Shown here in pieces: positions 51,339 through 61,277 of a DNA stretch of 64,000 nt. The DNA is from an uncultured Rivibacter sp. GTDB lineage: Bacteria; Pseudomonadota; Gammaproteobacteria; Burkholderiales; Burkholderiaceae. The stretch is taken from positions 1 to 64,000 of the forward strand of contig CAMLLU010000004.1 in the NCBI GenBank assembly GCA_946480925.1. The letters run 5' to 3'. Within the stretch, counting starts at the first letter, position 1. Each line of letters starts with the position of its first letter. The translations under genes and the position numbers were made by a program. The notes under the pieces are model-generated. The model saw nothing but the letters and a program-made list of their open reading frames with translations, was not told the DNA's origin and ran no database searches.

Positions 51339-52160
51339 ATGCCCAACCGCACCGTGTTTTTTGTCTCAGACGGCACCGGCATCACCGCCGAAACCTTCGG
51401 TAACTCCATCCTCAACCAGTTCTCCGGCAAGCCTCGTCACGTGCGTCGCCCGTTCATCGACACGGTGGACAAGGCGCACCAGGTGGTGCGTGAAATCAAC
51501 GAAACCGCCGAGCGCGAGGGCCGCAAACCGATCGTCTTCATCACCTTGGTCAACGACGACGTGCTGAACATCGTCACGGGGCACTGCAAAGGCCTGGTGC
51601 TGGACATGTTCAAGACGTTCATCGAGCCGCTGGAAGTCGAACTGGGCGTGAAGTCCAACCACCGCGTCGGCCGCTTTTCGGACATCGCCAAGAGTCAGGA
51701 GTACGACAACCGCATCGAGGCGATCAACTTCTCGCTGGCCCATGACGATGGCCAGTCGGCGCGCAATCTGGAGCAAGCCGAGGTGATCCTTGTCGGTGTG
51801 AGCCGAAGCGGCAAGACGCCGACGTCGCTGTACCTGGCGATGCAGCACGGCATCAAGGCCGCGAACTACCCACTGATTCCGGAGGACTTCGAGCGCGGCC
51901 AGTTGCCAACGTCGCTGGCGCCGCACAGGAAAAAGTGCTTCGGCCTCACCATCGATCCGGAGCGGCTGAGCTCCATCCGCAATGAGCGCCGTCCCGGCAG
52001 CAAGTACGCCAGCATCGAGAACTGCCGCTACGAGGTGAACGAGGCGGAGCGCATGATGAAACGCGAAGGCATCTCGTGGCTGTCTTCGACGCACAAGTCG
52101 ATCGAGGAGATCGCCACGACCATCCTGCGCGACATCCGGCCGGATCGGCTGGTCTATTGA
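51339..52160 (+). CDS. ppsR: PEP synthase regulatory protein (kinase/pyrophosphorylase)
   Basis: Bifunctional DUF299 enzyme that phosphorylates (inactivates) and dephosphorylates PpsA on threonine, using ADP and Pi respectively. 273 residues. FFVSDGTGITAETFGNSILNQF at the start and the P-loop GVSRSGKTPTS are the family's two signatures. The ATG at 51339 is a family-typical MPNRTVFFVSDGTG. It ends four bases from the convergent RNA methyltransferase. The 222-bp space 51117-51338 to ppsA must hold both promoters; no clear site is assigned. Confidence 0.97.
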   Translation: MPNRTVFFVSDGTGITAETFGNSILNQFSGKPRHVRRPFIDTVDKAHQVVREINETAEREGRKPIVFITLVNDDVLNIVTGHCKGLVLDMFKTFIEPLEVELGVKSNHRVGRFSDIAKSQEYDNRIEAINFSLAHDDGQSARNLEQAEVILVGVSRSGKTPTSLYLAMQHGIKAANYPLIPEDFERGQLPTSLAPHRKKCFGLTIDPERLSSIRNERRPGSKYASIENCRYEVNEAERMMKREGISWLSSTHKSIEEIATTILRDIRPDRLVY

Positions 52161-52164
52161 ACGC

Positions 52165-52947
52165 TCAAACGAGGCGCTGTCGCAGCGATTCGTACAGGCA
52201 GATCGCCGCTGCTGCGCCGACGTTCAGCGATTCCTCACCGCCAGGCTGCGGGATGCGCAGCACCAGCTGGCATTGCGCCATGAGCGACTCATCGACGCCC
52301 TGACCTTCGTGGCCGAGCACCCAGCCGCAGGGGTGCGGCAGGCGCGTTGAATGGAGCTCGGCCCTGGCATGTGAGCTGGTTGCGACCAGCGGCACACCCA
52401 GGCCACCCAAGTCGGCCGGCTGCGTACCTTCGACAAGGTGCAGCGCGAAATGCGCTCCCATGCCTGCCCGCAGCACCTTGGCTGACCACAGTGCTGCTGT
52501 GCCCTTGAGTGCAACCACCTGCGTCACGCCGAGCGCCGCCGCGCTGCGCAAGATGGTGCCAACGTTGCCGGCATCCTGCAGCCGGTCGAGCACGACTGTC
52601 GACACACCCACCTCGGCAACGGCTTTGCTGTTCCAGTCCATCAGGAAACCGATGGATGCTGCAGATTCCAGACCGCTCAAGGCCTTGAACACGCTGTCCG
52701 TCACCACGGCCACCCGGTCCGCGCGACGCGCCAGTATCTGCAAGGCCGTGTGCTGCTGCCAGGCCGTCTCGGTGATAAGGGCTTGCGTGATGGCGCGGTT
52801 GCGGGCGAGCGCTGCCTCGCACAGGTGCTCGCCTTCCAGCCATACCTGGCCCAGCTTGCGATAGGCGCCTGGGTCCTGCGCCAGCTTTCGCACTCGCTGC
52901 ACCAGCGAGTTGTCGCGCGAGCTGATGAAGGTGACCGGCGCGCCCAT
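52165..52947 (-). CDS. TrmH/SpoU-family RNA 2'-O-methyltransferase
   Basis: SPOUT-fold methyltransferase, about 260 residues. There is an N-terminal L30e-like substrate domain (ISSRDNSLVQRVRKLAQDPGAYRKLGQVWLEGEHL) and a C-terminal SPOUT knot with VVLDRLQDAGNVGTILRSAAALG and GHEGQGVDESLMAQC, then IPQPGGEESLNVGAAAAICLYE. The target RNA is not identifiable from motifs. The start ATG at 52947 shares its A with the rnhB stop (TGATG), so it is translationally coupled as last gene of the envelope operon. Confidence 0.92.
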   Translation of the reverse strand: MGAPVTFISSRDNSLVQRVRKLAQDPGAYRKLGQVWLEGEHLCEAALARNRAITQALITETAWQQHTALQILARRADRVAVVTDSVFKALSGLESAASIGFLMDWNSKAVAEVGVSTVVLDRLQDAGNVGTILRSAAALGVTQVVALKGTAALWSAKVLRAGMGAHFALHLVEGTQPADLGGLGVPLVATSSHARAELHSTRLPHPCGWVLGHEGQGVDESLMAQCQLVLRIPQPGGEESLNVGAAAAICLYESLRQRLV

Positions 52948-53636
52948 CAAGCCGCAGCCAAACCTTCTTGCGGCAGCTGCACGTTTTCGAGTGCCTCGCG
53001 CACCGGAGCAAAGCTGCGTCGGTGCACGGCACAAGCACCATGGACCCGCAGAGCCGCCAGATGCTCCCGCGTGCCGTAGCCCTTGTGCTCGTCAAAGCCG
53101 TATTGCGGGTGCAGTTCATGCAGCTGCAGGCACAGCCGATCGCGATGGACCTTCGCCAGGATCGACGCCGCCGAGATGGCGGCCACGGTGGCATCGCCTT
53201 TGACGATGGCCTCCGCAGTGATCTTGAGCACCGGCAGCCGGTTGCCGTCCACCAGCACCTTGGTCGGCTTGAGCCTCAAGCCTTCAACGGCTCGGCGCAT
53301 TGCGAGCATCGTGGCTTGCAGGATGTTGATCTGGTCGATTTCTTCCACGCTCGCTTCGGCGATGCTGCAACACAGCGCCTTGGCACGGATCTCGTCGTAC
53401 AGCCGCTCCCGCGCCTTGGCCGTTAGCACCTTCGAGTCGGCCAGGCCCTTGATGGGTTGCAGGTCGTCGAGGATCACCGCGGCAGCCACCACTGGGCCGG
53501 CGAGCGGCCCACGGCCGGCTTCGTCCACCCCTGCCACCAACCCTGGAGCATCAAAGCGCAGCGTGATCTGCTCCGGCCTGCCGGCGCGGCGCTCTGCCCT
53601 GCCCGGCTCAAGGTTCGACGATTTGCGCGATCGCAT
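52947..53636 (-). CDS. rnhB: Ribonuclease HII
   Basis: Removes ribonucleotides from DNA and RNA primers. 229 residues. The [12 protein letters not shown] motif (metal ligands Asp and Glu), [13 protein letters not shown], the VDGN segment and [11 protein letters not shown] (catalytic Asp) are present. The ATG at 53636 lies inside the end of lpxB (overlap about 29 bp); a GTG at 53645 is an alternative. A 20-residue basic N-terminal extension precedes the core. Confidence 0.95.
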   Translation of the reverse strand: MRSRKSSNLEPGRAERRAGRPEQITLRFDAPGLVAGVDEAGRGPLAGPVVAAAVILDDLQPIKGLADSKVLTAKARERLYDEIRAKALCCSIAEASVEEIDQINILQATMLAMRRAVEGLRLKPTKVLVDGNRLPVLKITAEAIVKGDATVAAISAASILAKVHRDRLCLQLHELHPQYGFDEHKGYGTREHLAALRVHGACAVHRRSFAPVREALENVQLPQEGLAAA

Positions 53637-54759
53637 CGGTGGCACAGCGCGCTGTGTCGCGCTTGAGCATGTGGTGGAGTTCTACGAAGCGGGCCTGAGT
53701 TTGCTCGTATCGGCTGCGATCGTCCAGCCAGCGCAAGGTCTCGCGCGCCAGCGCTTCGGGTGATGCCTCGCCCTGCAGCAACTCAGGCACCACGAACTCG
53801 CGGCACAGGATATTGGGCAGCCCGACCCATGGTTGATAGCCCATGCGCTTCATCAGCTGCCAGCTCAGGAAATGCATGTTGTAGGCGATCACCATAGGGC
53901 GCTTGAACAGCGCCGCCTCGAGCGTCGCGGTGCCGCTGGCGATCAGCGTCACGTCGCAGGCGGCCAGCGCCTCGTGCGAGCGCCCTTCCAGCAGTTGCAC
54001 CGGCACGCCAGGCGCAAATTCGTGCAAGACCGGCTCCACCATGGCCTTGAGCGACGGAATGGCCGGCAGGATGAACTTCACATCCGGCCGCTGGCGATGC
54101 ATGAGCGCAGCCGCCTGCGCGAATCGCGGCGCGATGTAGTGGACCTCACTGCGGCGGCTGCCGGGCAGCAAGGCAACCACAGGCGCAGAGGCGTCCAGGC
54201 CGAGGCTTGCGCGAGCTGCTGCCTTGTCCACGTCCAGGGGAATGGCATCAGCCAGCGGGTGGCCCACATAGGTGGCCGCAATGCCGTGCTGGGCCAGAAG
54301 CTGTGGTTCGAATGGAAACAGGCACAGCACGTGATCCACACTGCGCTTGATCTTCTCAACCCGTTTGCCGCGCCAGGCCCAGATCGAGGGACACACGAAA
54401 TGAATGGCCTTGATGCCCCGCACCCGCAGTTGCGCCTCGAGGTCCAGATTGAAGTCAGGTGCGTCGACGCCGATGAAGGCCCGGGGCGGATCGGCCAGCA
54501 GCCGTTGCGCGAGCTGCTTGCGAATGTCGGCGATCTCGCGGTAGTGGCGCAGCACCTCGACATAACCACGCACCGCCAGCTTTTCGTGCGGCCACCACGC
54601 GTTGAAGCCCTGTTCGGCCATGCGTGGGCCGCCGATGCCGAACAACTCCCCGCTGCCAAGCTCGGGCCAGCGCTGGCGCATGCCGCCTAGCAGCAAGCCA
54701 GCCAACAAGTCGCCCGAGGCTTCGCCAGCCACCATCGCAAAACGAGGTGTGCTCGTCAT
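53608..54759 (-). CDS. lpxB: Lipid-A-disaccharide synthase
   Basis: GT19 glycosyltransferase that joins UDP-diacylglucosamine and lipid X. 383 residues (E. coli 382). The N-terminal [25 protein letters not shown] and the [10 protein letters not shown] and [10 protein letters not shown] motifs (UDP binding) are present. ATG at 54759, 13 bases after lpxA ends. Confidence 0.97.
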   Translation of the reverse strand: MTSTPRFAMVAGEASGDLLAGLLLGGMRQRWPELGSGELFGIGGPRMAEQGFNAWWPHEKLAVRGYVEVLRHYREIADIRKQLAQRLLADPPRAFIGVDAPDFNLDLEAQLRVRGIKAIHFVCPSIWAWRGKRVEKIKRSVDHVLCLFPFEPQLLAQHGIAATYVGHPLADAIPLDVDKAAARASLGLDASAPVVALLPGSRRSEVHYIAPRFAQAAALMHRQRPDVKFILPAIPSLKAMVEPVLHEFAPGVPVQLLEGRSHEALAACDVTLIASGTATLEAALFKRPMVIAYNMHFLSWQLMKRMGYQPWVGLPNILCREFVVPELLQGEASPEALARETLRWLDDRSRYEQTQARFVELHHMLKRDTARCATDAIAQIVEP

Positions 54760-54772
54760 CTGTGGCGACGGC

Positions 54773-55561
54773 TCAGCGGGCGATGCCGCGTGTGGAAGCG
54801 GCCAGGAAACCGAGCATCAGGGCCACGTCGTCCTTGGACTCCACGTGCTCCTGCGCAAGGGCAGCAATGTCAGCCTTGGCCTCTTCGAGCGTGAGGCCCT
54901 TGCGGTACAGCAACCGGTGCATCTGCTTGACCTGCACGATGCGTTCGGCCGAAAAACCGCGGCGGCGCAGCCCCTCGACATTGAAGCCGTGCACAGCCAG
55001 AGGATTGCCGGAAACCATCATGAAAGGCGGCACGTCCTGCGACACATGGCTGGCAAAGCCGATCATGGCGTGCGCACCGATCTTGGTGAACTGGTGCACA
55101 CCGGTAAGACCGCCGACGATGGCCCAATCGCCCACATGCACGTGGCCTGCCAGCGTGGCGTTATTGGCCAGGATAGTGCGGTTGCCCAGCTGCACGTCGT
55201 GCGCGATGTGCACATAGGCCATGACCCAGTTGTCGTCACCGATGCGCGTGACACCAGCATCCTGCGTGGTGCCGCGATTGAAGGTACAGAACTCTCGAAT
55301 GGTGTTGCGGTCGCCGATGTGCAGCTCGGTCGGCTCGCCGCGGTATTTCATGTCCTGCGGGGCGGCCCCCAGCGAGGCGAACTGGTAGATGCGGTTGTCA
55401 CGCCCGATCGTCGTAGGCCCCTCGATGGTGCAGTGCGCACCAACCGTCGTGCCTTCGCCGATGCGCACCTGCGCGCCGATCACCGCATACGGGCCGATCT
55501 CGACAGTAGCCGCAAGCTCGGCCTTGGCATCGACGATCGCGGTGGGGTGAATCTTCACCAC
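54773..55561 (-). CDS. lpxA: UDP-N-acetylglucosamine acyltransferase
   Basis: First step of lipid A synthesis: transfers a hydroxyacyl chain to UDP-GlcNAc. 262 residues, as in E. coli. The left-handed beta-helix is built of hexapeptide repeats ([21 protein letters not shown]) and the catalytic His lies in [10 protein letters not shown]. Two adjacent GTG codons (55561 and 55558) start the reading; GAGG lies six bases before the first. An upstream in-frame ATG at 55594 would overlap fabZ and add residues unlike the family. Confidence 0.96.
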   Translation of the reverse strand: MVKIHPTAIVDAKAELAATVEIGPYAVIGAQVRIGEGTTVGAHCTIEGPTTIGRDNRIYQFASLGAAPQDMKYRGEPTELHIGDRNTIREFCTFNRGTTQDAGVTRIGDDNWVMAYVHIAHDVQLGNRTILANNATLAGHVHVGDWAIVGGLTGVHQFTKIGAHAMIGFASHVSQDVPPFMMVSGNPLAVHGFNVEGLRRRGFSAERIVQVKQMHRLLYRKGLTLEEAKADIAALAQEHVESKDDVALMLGFLAASTRGIAR

Positions 55562-55569
55562 GTGCGACC

Positions 55570-56016
55570 TCACGACACCTTGCGCATCGTGCACATGAGC
55601 TCGGCTTCGGCAGCCACTTCTTCGCCCACAAGTGCACGGCCACCGAACTTGAAGATGCCGGCCTTCATGCGGTCGAGCGTCACGTCAAGGATGAGCTGAT
55701 CGCCCGGCTCTACCGGTCGCTTGAAACGGGCATTGTCGATGCCGGCAAAGTAGTAGACGGAGTCGTCATCGAGCTCCATGTCGAGCGAGGCGAAAGACAA
55801 CAGCGCAGCGGCCTGCGCCATGGCTTCCAGCATCAGCACGCCGGGCATCACGGGACGGCGCGGGAAATGGCCGGTGAAAAACGGCTCGTTCATCGTGACG
55901 TTCTTCAGGGCACGCAGGCGCTTGCCTTTCTCGATCTCGATCACCCGGTCCACCAGCAAAAACGGGTAACGATGCGGAAGTTTCTTGAGGATCTGGTGGA
56001 TGTCCATCGAGTTCAT
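55570..56016 (-). CDS. fabZ: (3R)-hydroxyacyl-ACP dehydratase
   Basis: Fatty acid dehydratase of 148 residues with a hot-dog fold. The catalytic pair is His50 ([14 protein letters not shown]) and Glu64 (LMLEAMAQ). ATG at 56016 overlaps the lpxD stop by 4 bp (ATGA). Couples fatty acid and lipid A supply with lpxA directly downstream. Confidence 0.97.
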   Translation of the reverse strand: MNSMDIHQILKKLPHRYPFLLVDRVIEIEKGKRLRALKNVTMNEPFFTGHFPRRPVMPGVLMLEAMAQAAALLSFASLDMELDDDSVYYFAGIDNARFKRPVEPGDQLILDVTLDRMKAGIFKFGGRALVGEEVAAEAELMCTMRKVS

Positions 56017-57077
56017 GATTGTTTCTTCTCGAGCGCGCGGAGACGCTCACGCAGGGTATGCAACTGACGCAGTGTGGCCGCGTTCTTTTCCCAGGTCTTA
56101 TTGTCGTCGAAGGGAAACGCGCCGCTGTAGTGACCTGGCTGGTGGATCGAGCGACTGATGAGCGTGCACGCCGACACATGCACACCGTCGGCCAACTCGA
56201 TGTGACCGACGATGCTCGAGGCGCCACCGATGGTGCAACGCGCGCCGATGTGCGTGCTGCCCGCCACCGCCACGCAGCCGGCCATGGCGGTGTGCGCGCC
56301 GATGCGCACGTTGTGGCCGATCTGGATGAGGTTGTCCAACTTCACGCCGTCTTCGATGATGGTGTCGTCCAGCGCTCCGCGGTCGATACAGGTGTTCGCG
56401 CCGATCTCGACGTCGTCGCCAATGCGCACGGCGCCGAGCTGTTCAATCTTTTCCCAGCCATCCGGCGTGGGCGCAAAGCCGAATCCATCGGCCCCGATCA
56501 CCACGCCGCTGTGCAGGATGCAGCGCGCACCCAGTACACAGTCGGCACCGAAGCTCACGTTGGCCGCCAGCCGCGACGCGGCACCGATGCGCGCACGGGT
56601 GCCGACCACACTGTGAGGGCCGATCACCGCGCTCTCGCCGATGACCGCGTCGGCCTCCACCACGGCTAGAGGACCAATCGAGGCACCTTCACCAATCAGT
56701 GCTGTGGGGTCGACCACCGCACTGGGGTGTATACCTCGTGCTGGTGCCGGCCGAGTACGGCGTGCCCACCACCGTGTGGCGCGAGCGAAGTAGAGATAGG
56801 GGTCGTCGGCCACGATGGCCGCACCACGCTGCAGCGCCTCGTCGCGCACCGCTGGCGCGACGATCACGCAGCCGGCCAGTGAAGTCCGCAGCTGCGCGCG
56901 ATATCGAGGATTGGCCAGAAAGGACAGTGTCGAAGGTGTGGCGCTGTCGAGCGGGCCGATACGCGTGATGACGAGATCTGCCGGACCGAGGAGTTCACCG
57001 CCCAGGTCTGCAACGATGTCACCGAGCCGGGCTTCGAACACTGACGTTGAGCCGGGGATACCGGGGTTACTTTCCAC
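56013..57077 (-). CDS. lpxD: UDP-3-O-acylglucosamine N-acyltransferase
   Basis: Third lipid A step. 354 residues. There is an N-terminal uridine-binding domain, then the beta-helix of hexapeptide repeats ([16 protein letters not shown]). The catalytic His is in [18 protein letters not shown], and the C-terminus is a coiled-coil helix ([15 protein letters not shown]). Its 5' end overlaps skp by 11 bp. Confidence 0.96.
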   Translation of the reverse strand: MESNPGIPGSTSVFEARLGDIVADLGGELLGPADLVITRIGPLDSATPSTLSFLANPRYRAQLRTSLAGCVIVAPAVRDEALQRGAAIVADDPYLYFARATRWWARRTRPAPARGIHPSAVVDPTALIGEGASIGPLAVVEADAVIGESAVIGPHSVVGTRARIGAASRLAANVSFGADCVLGARCILHSGVVIGADGFGFAPTPDGWEKIEQLGAVRIGDDVEIGANTCIDRGALDDTIIEDGVKLDNLIQIGHNVRIGAHTAMAGCVAVAGSTHIGARCTIGGASSIVGHIELADGVHVSACTLISRSIHQPGHYSGAFPFDDNKTWEKNAATLRQLHTLRERLRALEKKQS

Positions 57078-57582
57078 CCTGGGCGTTGAGCGCCTTGATC
57101 ACCTTGTCGGTGATGTCTACCCGCGAGCTTACGTGGACCGCCTCTTCAACGATCAGGTCGTACTTTTCCTGATCGGCGATCTGCTTGATGACCCTTTGTG
57201 CGCGCTCCACCAAACCGGCGAGCTCTTCGTTTTTGCGCTGATTGGCGTCTTCCTGGAACTCACGGCGCTTGCGCTGGAATTCGCGGTCCTGGTCCACCAA
57301 GTCACGCTGGCGGCGGGAACGTTCGCTTTCGGCCAGAGTGGGAGCCTCTTTCTCGAGTTTGTCGGCAGCCGCCTTGATGCGGGCCTGCATGTCCACCAGC
57401 TCCTTCTCGCGCTTGCCGAACTCGGCTTCGAGCTTGGCCTGCGCGGCCTTGGCGGGTACCGCGTCGCGAAGCACACGATCGCGGCTCACGTAGCCGATCT
57501 TGAATTCCTGCGCATTCGCAACAGGAATGAACGCGGCAAGCATTCCGGCAACCAGCACGGAGATCAACGAGATACTTTTCAT
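57067..57582 (-). CDS. skp: Periplasmic chaperone Skp/OmpH
   Basis: Holds unfolded outer-membrane proteins in transit to BamA. 171 residues with signal peptide ([24 protein letters not shown], cleaved after residue 24), a first strand [11 protein letters not shown], and a long charged coiled-coil ([20 protein letters not shown] onward). The ATG overlaps the bamA stop by one base (TGATG). Confidence 0.95.
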   Translation of the reverse strand: MKSISLISVLVAGMLAAFIPVANAQEFKIGYVSRDRVLRDAVPAKAAQAKLEAEFGKREKELVDMQARIKAAADKLEKEAPTLAESERSRRQRDLVDQDREFQRKRREFQEDANQRKNEELAGLVERAQRVIKQIADQEKYDLIVEEAVHVSSRVDITDKVIKALNAQGGK

Positions 57583-59909
57583 CAGAACGCAGTCCCGATC
57601 TGGAATTGGAAACGCTGGATTTTATCGCCGGAACATGACTTCACCGGCTCGCCGTAACTGAGCTTCAGCGGGCCGACCGGCGAGATCCAGCTCAGGCCAA
57701 CGCCAACCGAGGCACGCAACGAATCAATGGTCATCCGATCGCAGGTACGGGTGAGCACATCGGTGTTTTCGCCCCATACGTTGCCGGCGTCGAAATAGCC
57801 GAACACACGCAACGTGCGATCGTTGCCGGCGCCCGGGAACGGCACGTACAACTCGCTGTTGATGTTCAGGCGGCGGGTACCACCAATGTAGGCGCCAGTC
57901 GTGTCCACAGGACCGAGTGAGCCCTGATCGAACCCGCGCACCGTGCCGAGGCCGCCGCCGTAGAAGTTCTTGAAGATGGGATACGGGCGCCCGCCCAGCC
58001 CCTTGCCGTAGCCCAGCTCGGCGTTGACCGCAAACGTGAACTTCTTCGAAAGCGGCCAGTACTGCTGGAACTGGTAGTTGCTGCGCAGGTAACGGGTATC
58101 GCCACCGATACCCCATTCGAGGTTCACGCGCTGGTAGCGGCCGGCATTGGGCACCAGTGCGCTGTCCCGGCTGTCACGCGCCCAGCCCAGTGTGAGCGGT
58201 ACGCTGTTGCTCGACTCGCCGAAGGTGTCCCGATAGATGCGATAGTTCTGCGGCAGCGAGCTGCCTGCCTTGATTTCAGTGCGTTCGACACCGATGCCGA
58301 AGAACACGGTATCGCGTTCGCTGAACGGCACCCCGAAACGCACCGACGCACCCGGCGTCACCAGTTCGTACTCTTCGCCCTGGCTGTTGATGGGCTTGCT
58401 GGTGCGGTAGAAGACGTCGAAGGCGCGGGAGATACCGTCGATCGTGAAGTAAGGGTCGACGGTGCTCACGACCAGCGTACGGTTGTATTTGCTGGTGTTG
58501 AGTTCGATGCCGAGGTAATTGCCGCTGCCGAACACGTTCTCCTGCCGGATCGAACCCGACAGCGACAGCTTTTCCGCACTCGAGAACCCGGCGCCCAGCT
58601 GGAGGTTGCCGGTGGGCTTTTCCTCGACGACGATGGTGAGGTCCACCTGATCGAGTGTGTTCGGCACTTCTTCGGTCTCGACGTTGACCGATTTGAAGTA
58701 CCCCAGCCGGTCGACCCGATCCCGCGAGAGCTTGATGCGCTGCCCGTCGTACCAGGCCGATTCGAACTGACGGAACTCGCGGCGCACCACTTCGTCCCGC
58801 GTACGGGTGTTGCCCGACACGTTGACGCGGCGTACATACACGCGCCGCTGCGGATCGGCAATCAGCACCACCGAAACGCGACCAGTGGCGCGGTCGATCT
58901 CGGGGCGGAAGTCCATGCGCGCAAACGCATAGCCGAAACTGGCAAAGCGCTCGGTGAATGCGCGGTTAGTCGTCGCCACGTCTTCCGCGCGATAAGGCTC
59001 GCCCGGCTGGATGGTGATCAGCGACTTGAACTCTTCTTCCTTGCCGAAGTATTCGCCTTCGAGCTTGACGCTCGTGACGGTGTAGCGCTGGCCTTCGTTG
59101 ACGTTGATGGTGATCGTGATGTCCTGCTTGTCGGGCGAGATGGCGACCTGCGTGGACTCCACGTTGAACTCGAGGTAGCCGCGGTTCAGGTAGTAGGCGC
59201 GCAGCGTTTCAAGATCAGCATTGAGCTTGGCCCGCGAATAGCGGTCGGACTTCGTGTACCAGCTCAGCCAGCCGCCAGTGTCGAGGTCGAACTGCCCGAG
59301 CAGCGTGCTCTCAGAAAACGCCTTGTTGCCCGTGATGCGGATTTCCTTGATCTTCGCGATACCGCCTTCGGTGACCGTGAATGTGACGTTGACACGGTTG
59401 CGCTCCTGCGGTGTGATGGTCGTCACAACCTCCACACCGTAGAGGCTGCGCGTCAGGTATTCGCGTTTGATCTCTTGCTCGGCACGGTCGGCCATGGCCT
59501 TGTCGAAGGGCCTGCCTTCACCGATGCCGACCTCTTTCAGCGCCTTCAGCAGAGCGTCCTTGTCGAATTCCTTCAGCCCCGCAAACTCGACGCTGGCGAT
59601 GATGGGACGCTCCTCGAGCACGACCACCACCACGTCGTCATCGACTTCGAGCCGAACATCCTTGAACAGCCCAGTCGCGAACAGTGCGCGCAACGCTGCC
59701 GCGCCCTTGTCGTCCGAATAGGTGTCACCCACACGAAAGGGCAATGCAGCAAACACGGCACCGGCGTCGGTGCGCTGCAGGCCCTCGATGCGGATGTCCT
59801 TCAGCACGAACGGCTCGACAGCCCAAGCATGGCCATGCAGCACCATGGTCAGCGCAGAAGCAATGAGTGTCGGTTGAAGGGAACGAGGCAGACGGGAAAG
59901 GAGGCGCAT
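57582..59909 (-). CDS. bamA: Outer membrane assembly factor BamA
   Basis: Essential beta-barrel assembly subunit, 775 residues. Signal peptide cleaved near AWA-V (residue 30); five POTRA domains (about 30-430, the first beginning FVLKDIRIEGLQRTDAGAVF); then a 16-strand barrel ending in Phe (QFQIGTAF), the outer-membrane signature. The conserved barrel VRGF motif is in GTVRGFDQGSLGP. Six bases after rseP. Confidence 0.97.
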   Translation of the reverse strand: MRLLSRLPRSLQPTLIASALTMVLHGHAWAVEPFVLKDIRIEGLQRTDAGAVFAALPFRVGDTYSDDKGAAALRALFATGLFKDVRLEVDDDVVVVVLEERPIIASVEFAGLKEFDKDALLKALKEVGIGEGRPFDKAMADRAEQEIKREYLTRSLYGVEVVTTITPQERNRVNVTFTVTEGGIAKIKEIRITGNKAFSESTLLGQFDLDTGGWLSWYTKSDRYSRAKLNADLETLRAYYLNRGYLEFNVESTQVAISPDKQDITITINVNEGQRYTVTSVKLEGEYFGKEEEFKSLITIQPGEPYRAEDVATTNRAFTERFASFGYAFARMDFRPEIDRATGRVSVVLIADPQRRVYVRRVNVSGNTRTRDEVVRREFRQFESAWYDGQRIKLSRDRVDRLGYFKSVNVETEEVPNTLDQVDLTIVVEEKPTGNLQLGAGFSSAEKLSLSGSIRQENVFGSGNYLGIELNTSKYNRTLVVSTVDPYFTIDGISRAFDVFYRTSKPINSQGEEYELVTPGASVRFGVPFSERDTVFFGIGVERTEIKAGSSLPQNYRIYRDTFGESSNSVPLTLGWARDSRDSALVPNAGRYQRVNLEWGIGGDTRYLRSNYQFQQYWPLSKKFTFAVNAELGYGKGLGGRPYPIFKNFYGGGLGTVRGFDQGSLGPVDTTGAYIGGTRRLNINSELYVPFPGAGNDRTLRVFGYFDAGNVWGENTDVLTRTCDRMTIDSLRASVGVGLSWISPVGPLKLSYGEPVKSCSGDKIQRFQFQIGTAF

Positions 59910-59915
59910 GCGTTG

Positions 59916-61277
59916 TTAGTGCAGGCCCAGCAGGCGGGCCACGTCGTTGTAGAGGGCGAGTGACATCATGAGCAGCATGATGGCGAGTCCCCCTCGTTGC
60001 AGCCGATCCAGCCACACGTCCGAGACCGGCCGGCCTGTCACTCCTTCAAAAAGATAATACATGAGGTGTCCGCCATCGAGCATCGGCAGCGGCAACAGGT
60101 TCAGCACGCCGAGCCCCACGCTGACGATCGCCAGGAATGCGAGATAGTAGGCCACGCCCCTTTGCACCGACTGGCCGGCATAGTCGGCAATCGTCAGCGG
60201 CCCGCTCAGGTTCTTGAGCGAGGCTTCGCCAATCAACATCTTGCCGAGCATCTTGAGGTTGAGCACGGCCGTATCCCAGGTACGTGTCGCCGCTCGGTCG
60301 AGCCCATCGAACACACCGCGGCGCACCAGCATCATCTCGACGGTTCCACCGAGATGGGCCTCGATGCGCCCGATGGTTCGATCCTTGTCTTGCACCACAG
60401 CAGGTGTCACGGTGGTTTCGATGACTTGATGCCCGCGCTGTACGCGCCAGTGCATCGTCCGGGACTCGCCGTCCTGGACGGCCCCACGAATGATTTGCAA
60501 CAACCGTGTGGCGTCCGGCACCGTTTCACCGTCTACAGACAAGATGCGGTCGTTCTTCTGCAAACCAGCCCGTGCCGCGGGGCCGCCAGCCACCACCTCG
60601 CGCAGCAATGGCTCGCTATAGGGCTGCAGGATCCCGATGCGGCGCATCAGTTGCGCATCGACGTCTCGCACGGCCAGCTTGTCGAGTTCGAGCACCACGC
60701 TTCGGCGTCCGTGCCCTGCTGCGTCGGAGAGTTCGAGATGCAAGCGCTCGGAGTTCAGTACCGCCTGCGTGATGTACCAACTCAGCTCCGGCAACGAAGC
60801 CACGTCAGTCCAGTTGCTGCCATCACTTGAAACCGCTCGCACCCAATCACCGGCGCGCACGCCCGCCTGTTCGGCCACGCTGGCCGGCTCGGGTGAACCG
60901 AGCACCGCCTTGGGTTCGTTGACACCCCACCATGACGCCGCAGCAAACAGCAGCCAGGCCAGCAGCAGATTGGCAATCGGCCCAGCGGCCACCACGGCCG
61001 CCCGTTGCCACAGCGGTCTGCGGTTGAAAGCACGATGCAATTCGTGAGGCGCCACTTCGCCTTCACGTTCGTCGAGCATCTTCACGTAGCCACCCAGCGG
61101 GATGGCCGACACAGCGAACTCGGTGTCACCGCGCTGCCGGCGCCAGATGACTCGCCCGAACCCCACCGAAAACCGCAATACCTTCACGCCACAGGCCACG
61201 GCCACTCGATAGTGTCCATACTCGTGCACCACGATGAGCACACCGAGTGTGATCAGGAAGGCGATGACAGTGGTCAT
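59916..61277 (-). CDS. rseP: Site-2 (regulated intramembrane) protease RseP
   Basis: Membrane zinc protease that cleaves anti-sigma-E RseA and signal-peptide remnants. 453 residues. The active site HEYGH at 18-22 is in the first helix and LPMLDGGHL supplies the third ligand; two PDZ domains lie between (VRAGDWVRAVSS and AGLQKNDRILSVDGETVPD). The ATG overlaps the dxr stop as ATGA. Confidence 0.96.
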   Translation of the reverse strand: MTTVIAFLITLGVLIVVHEYGHYRVAVACGVKVLRFSVGFGRVIWRRQRGDTEFAVSAIPLGGYVKMLDEREGEVAPHELHRAFNRRPLWQRAAVVAAGPIANLLLAWLLFAAASWWGVNEPKAVLGSPEPASVAEQAGVRAGDWVRAVSSDGSNWTDVASLPELSWYITQAVLNSERLHLELSDAAGHGRRSVVLELDKLAVRDVDAQLMRRIGILQPYSEPLLREVVAGGPAARAGLQKNDRILSVDGETVPDATRLLQIIRGAVQDGESRTMHWRVQRGHQVIETTVTPAVVQDKDRTIGRIEAHLGGTVEMMLVRRGVFDGLDRAATRTWDTAVLNLKMLGKMLIGEASLKNLSGPLTIADYAGQSVQRGVAYYLAFLAIVSVGLGVLNLLPLPMLDGGHLMYYLFEGVTGRPVSDVWLDRLQRGGLAIMLLMMSLALYNDVARLLGLH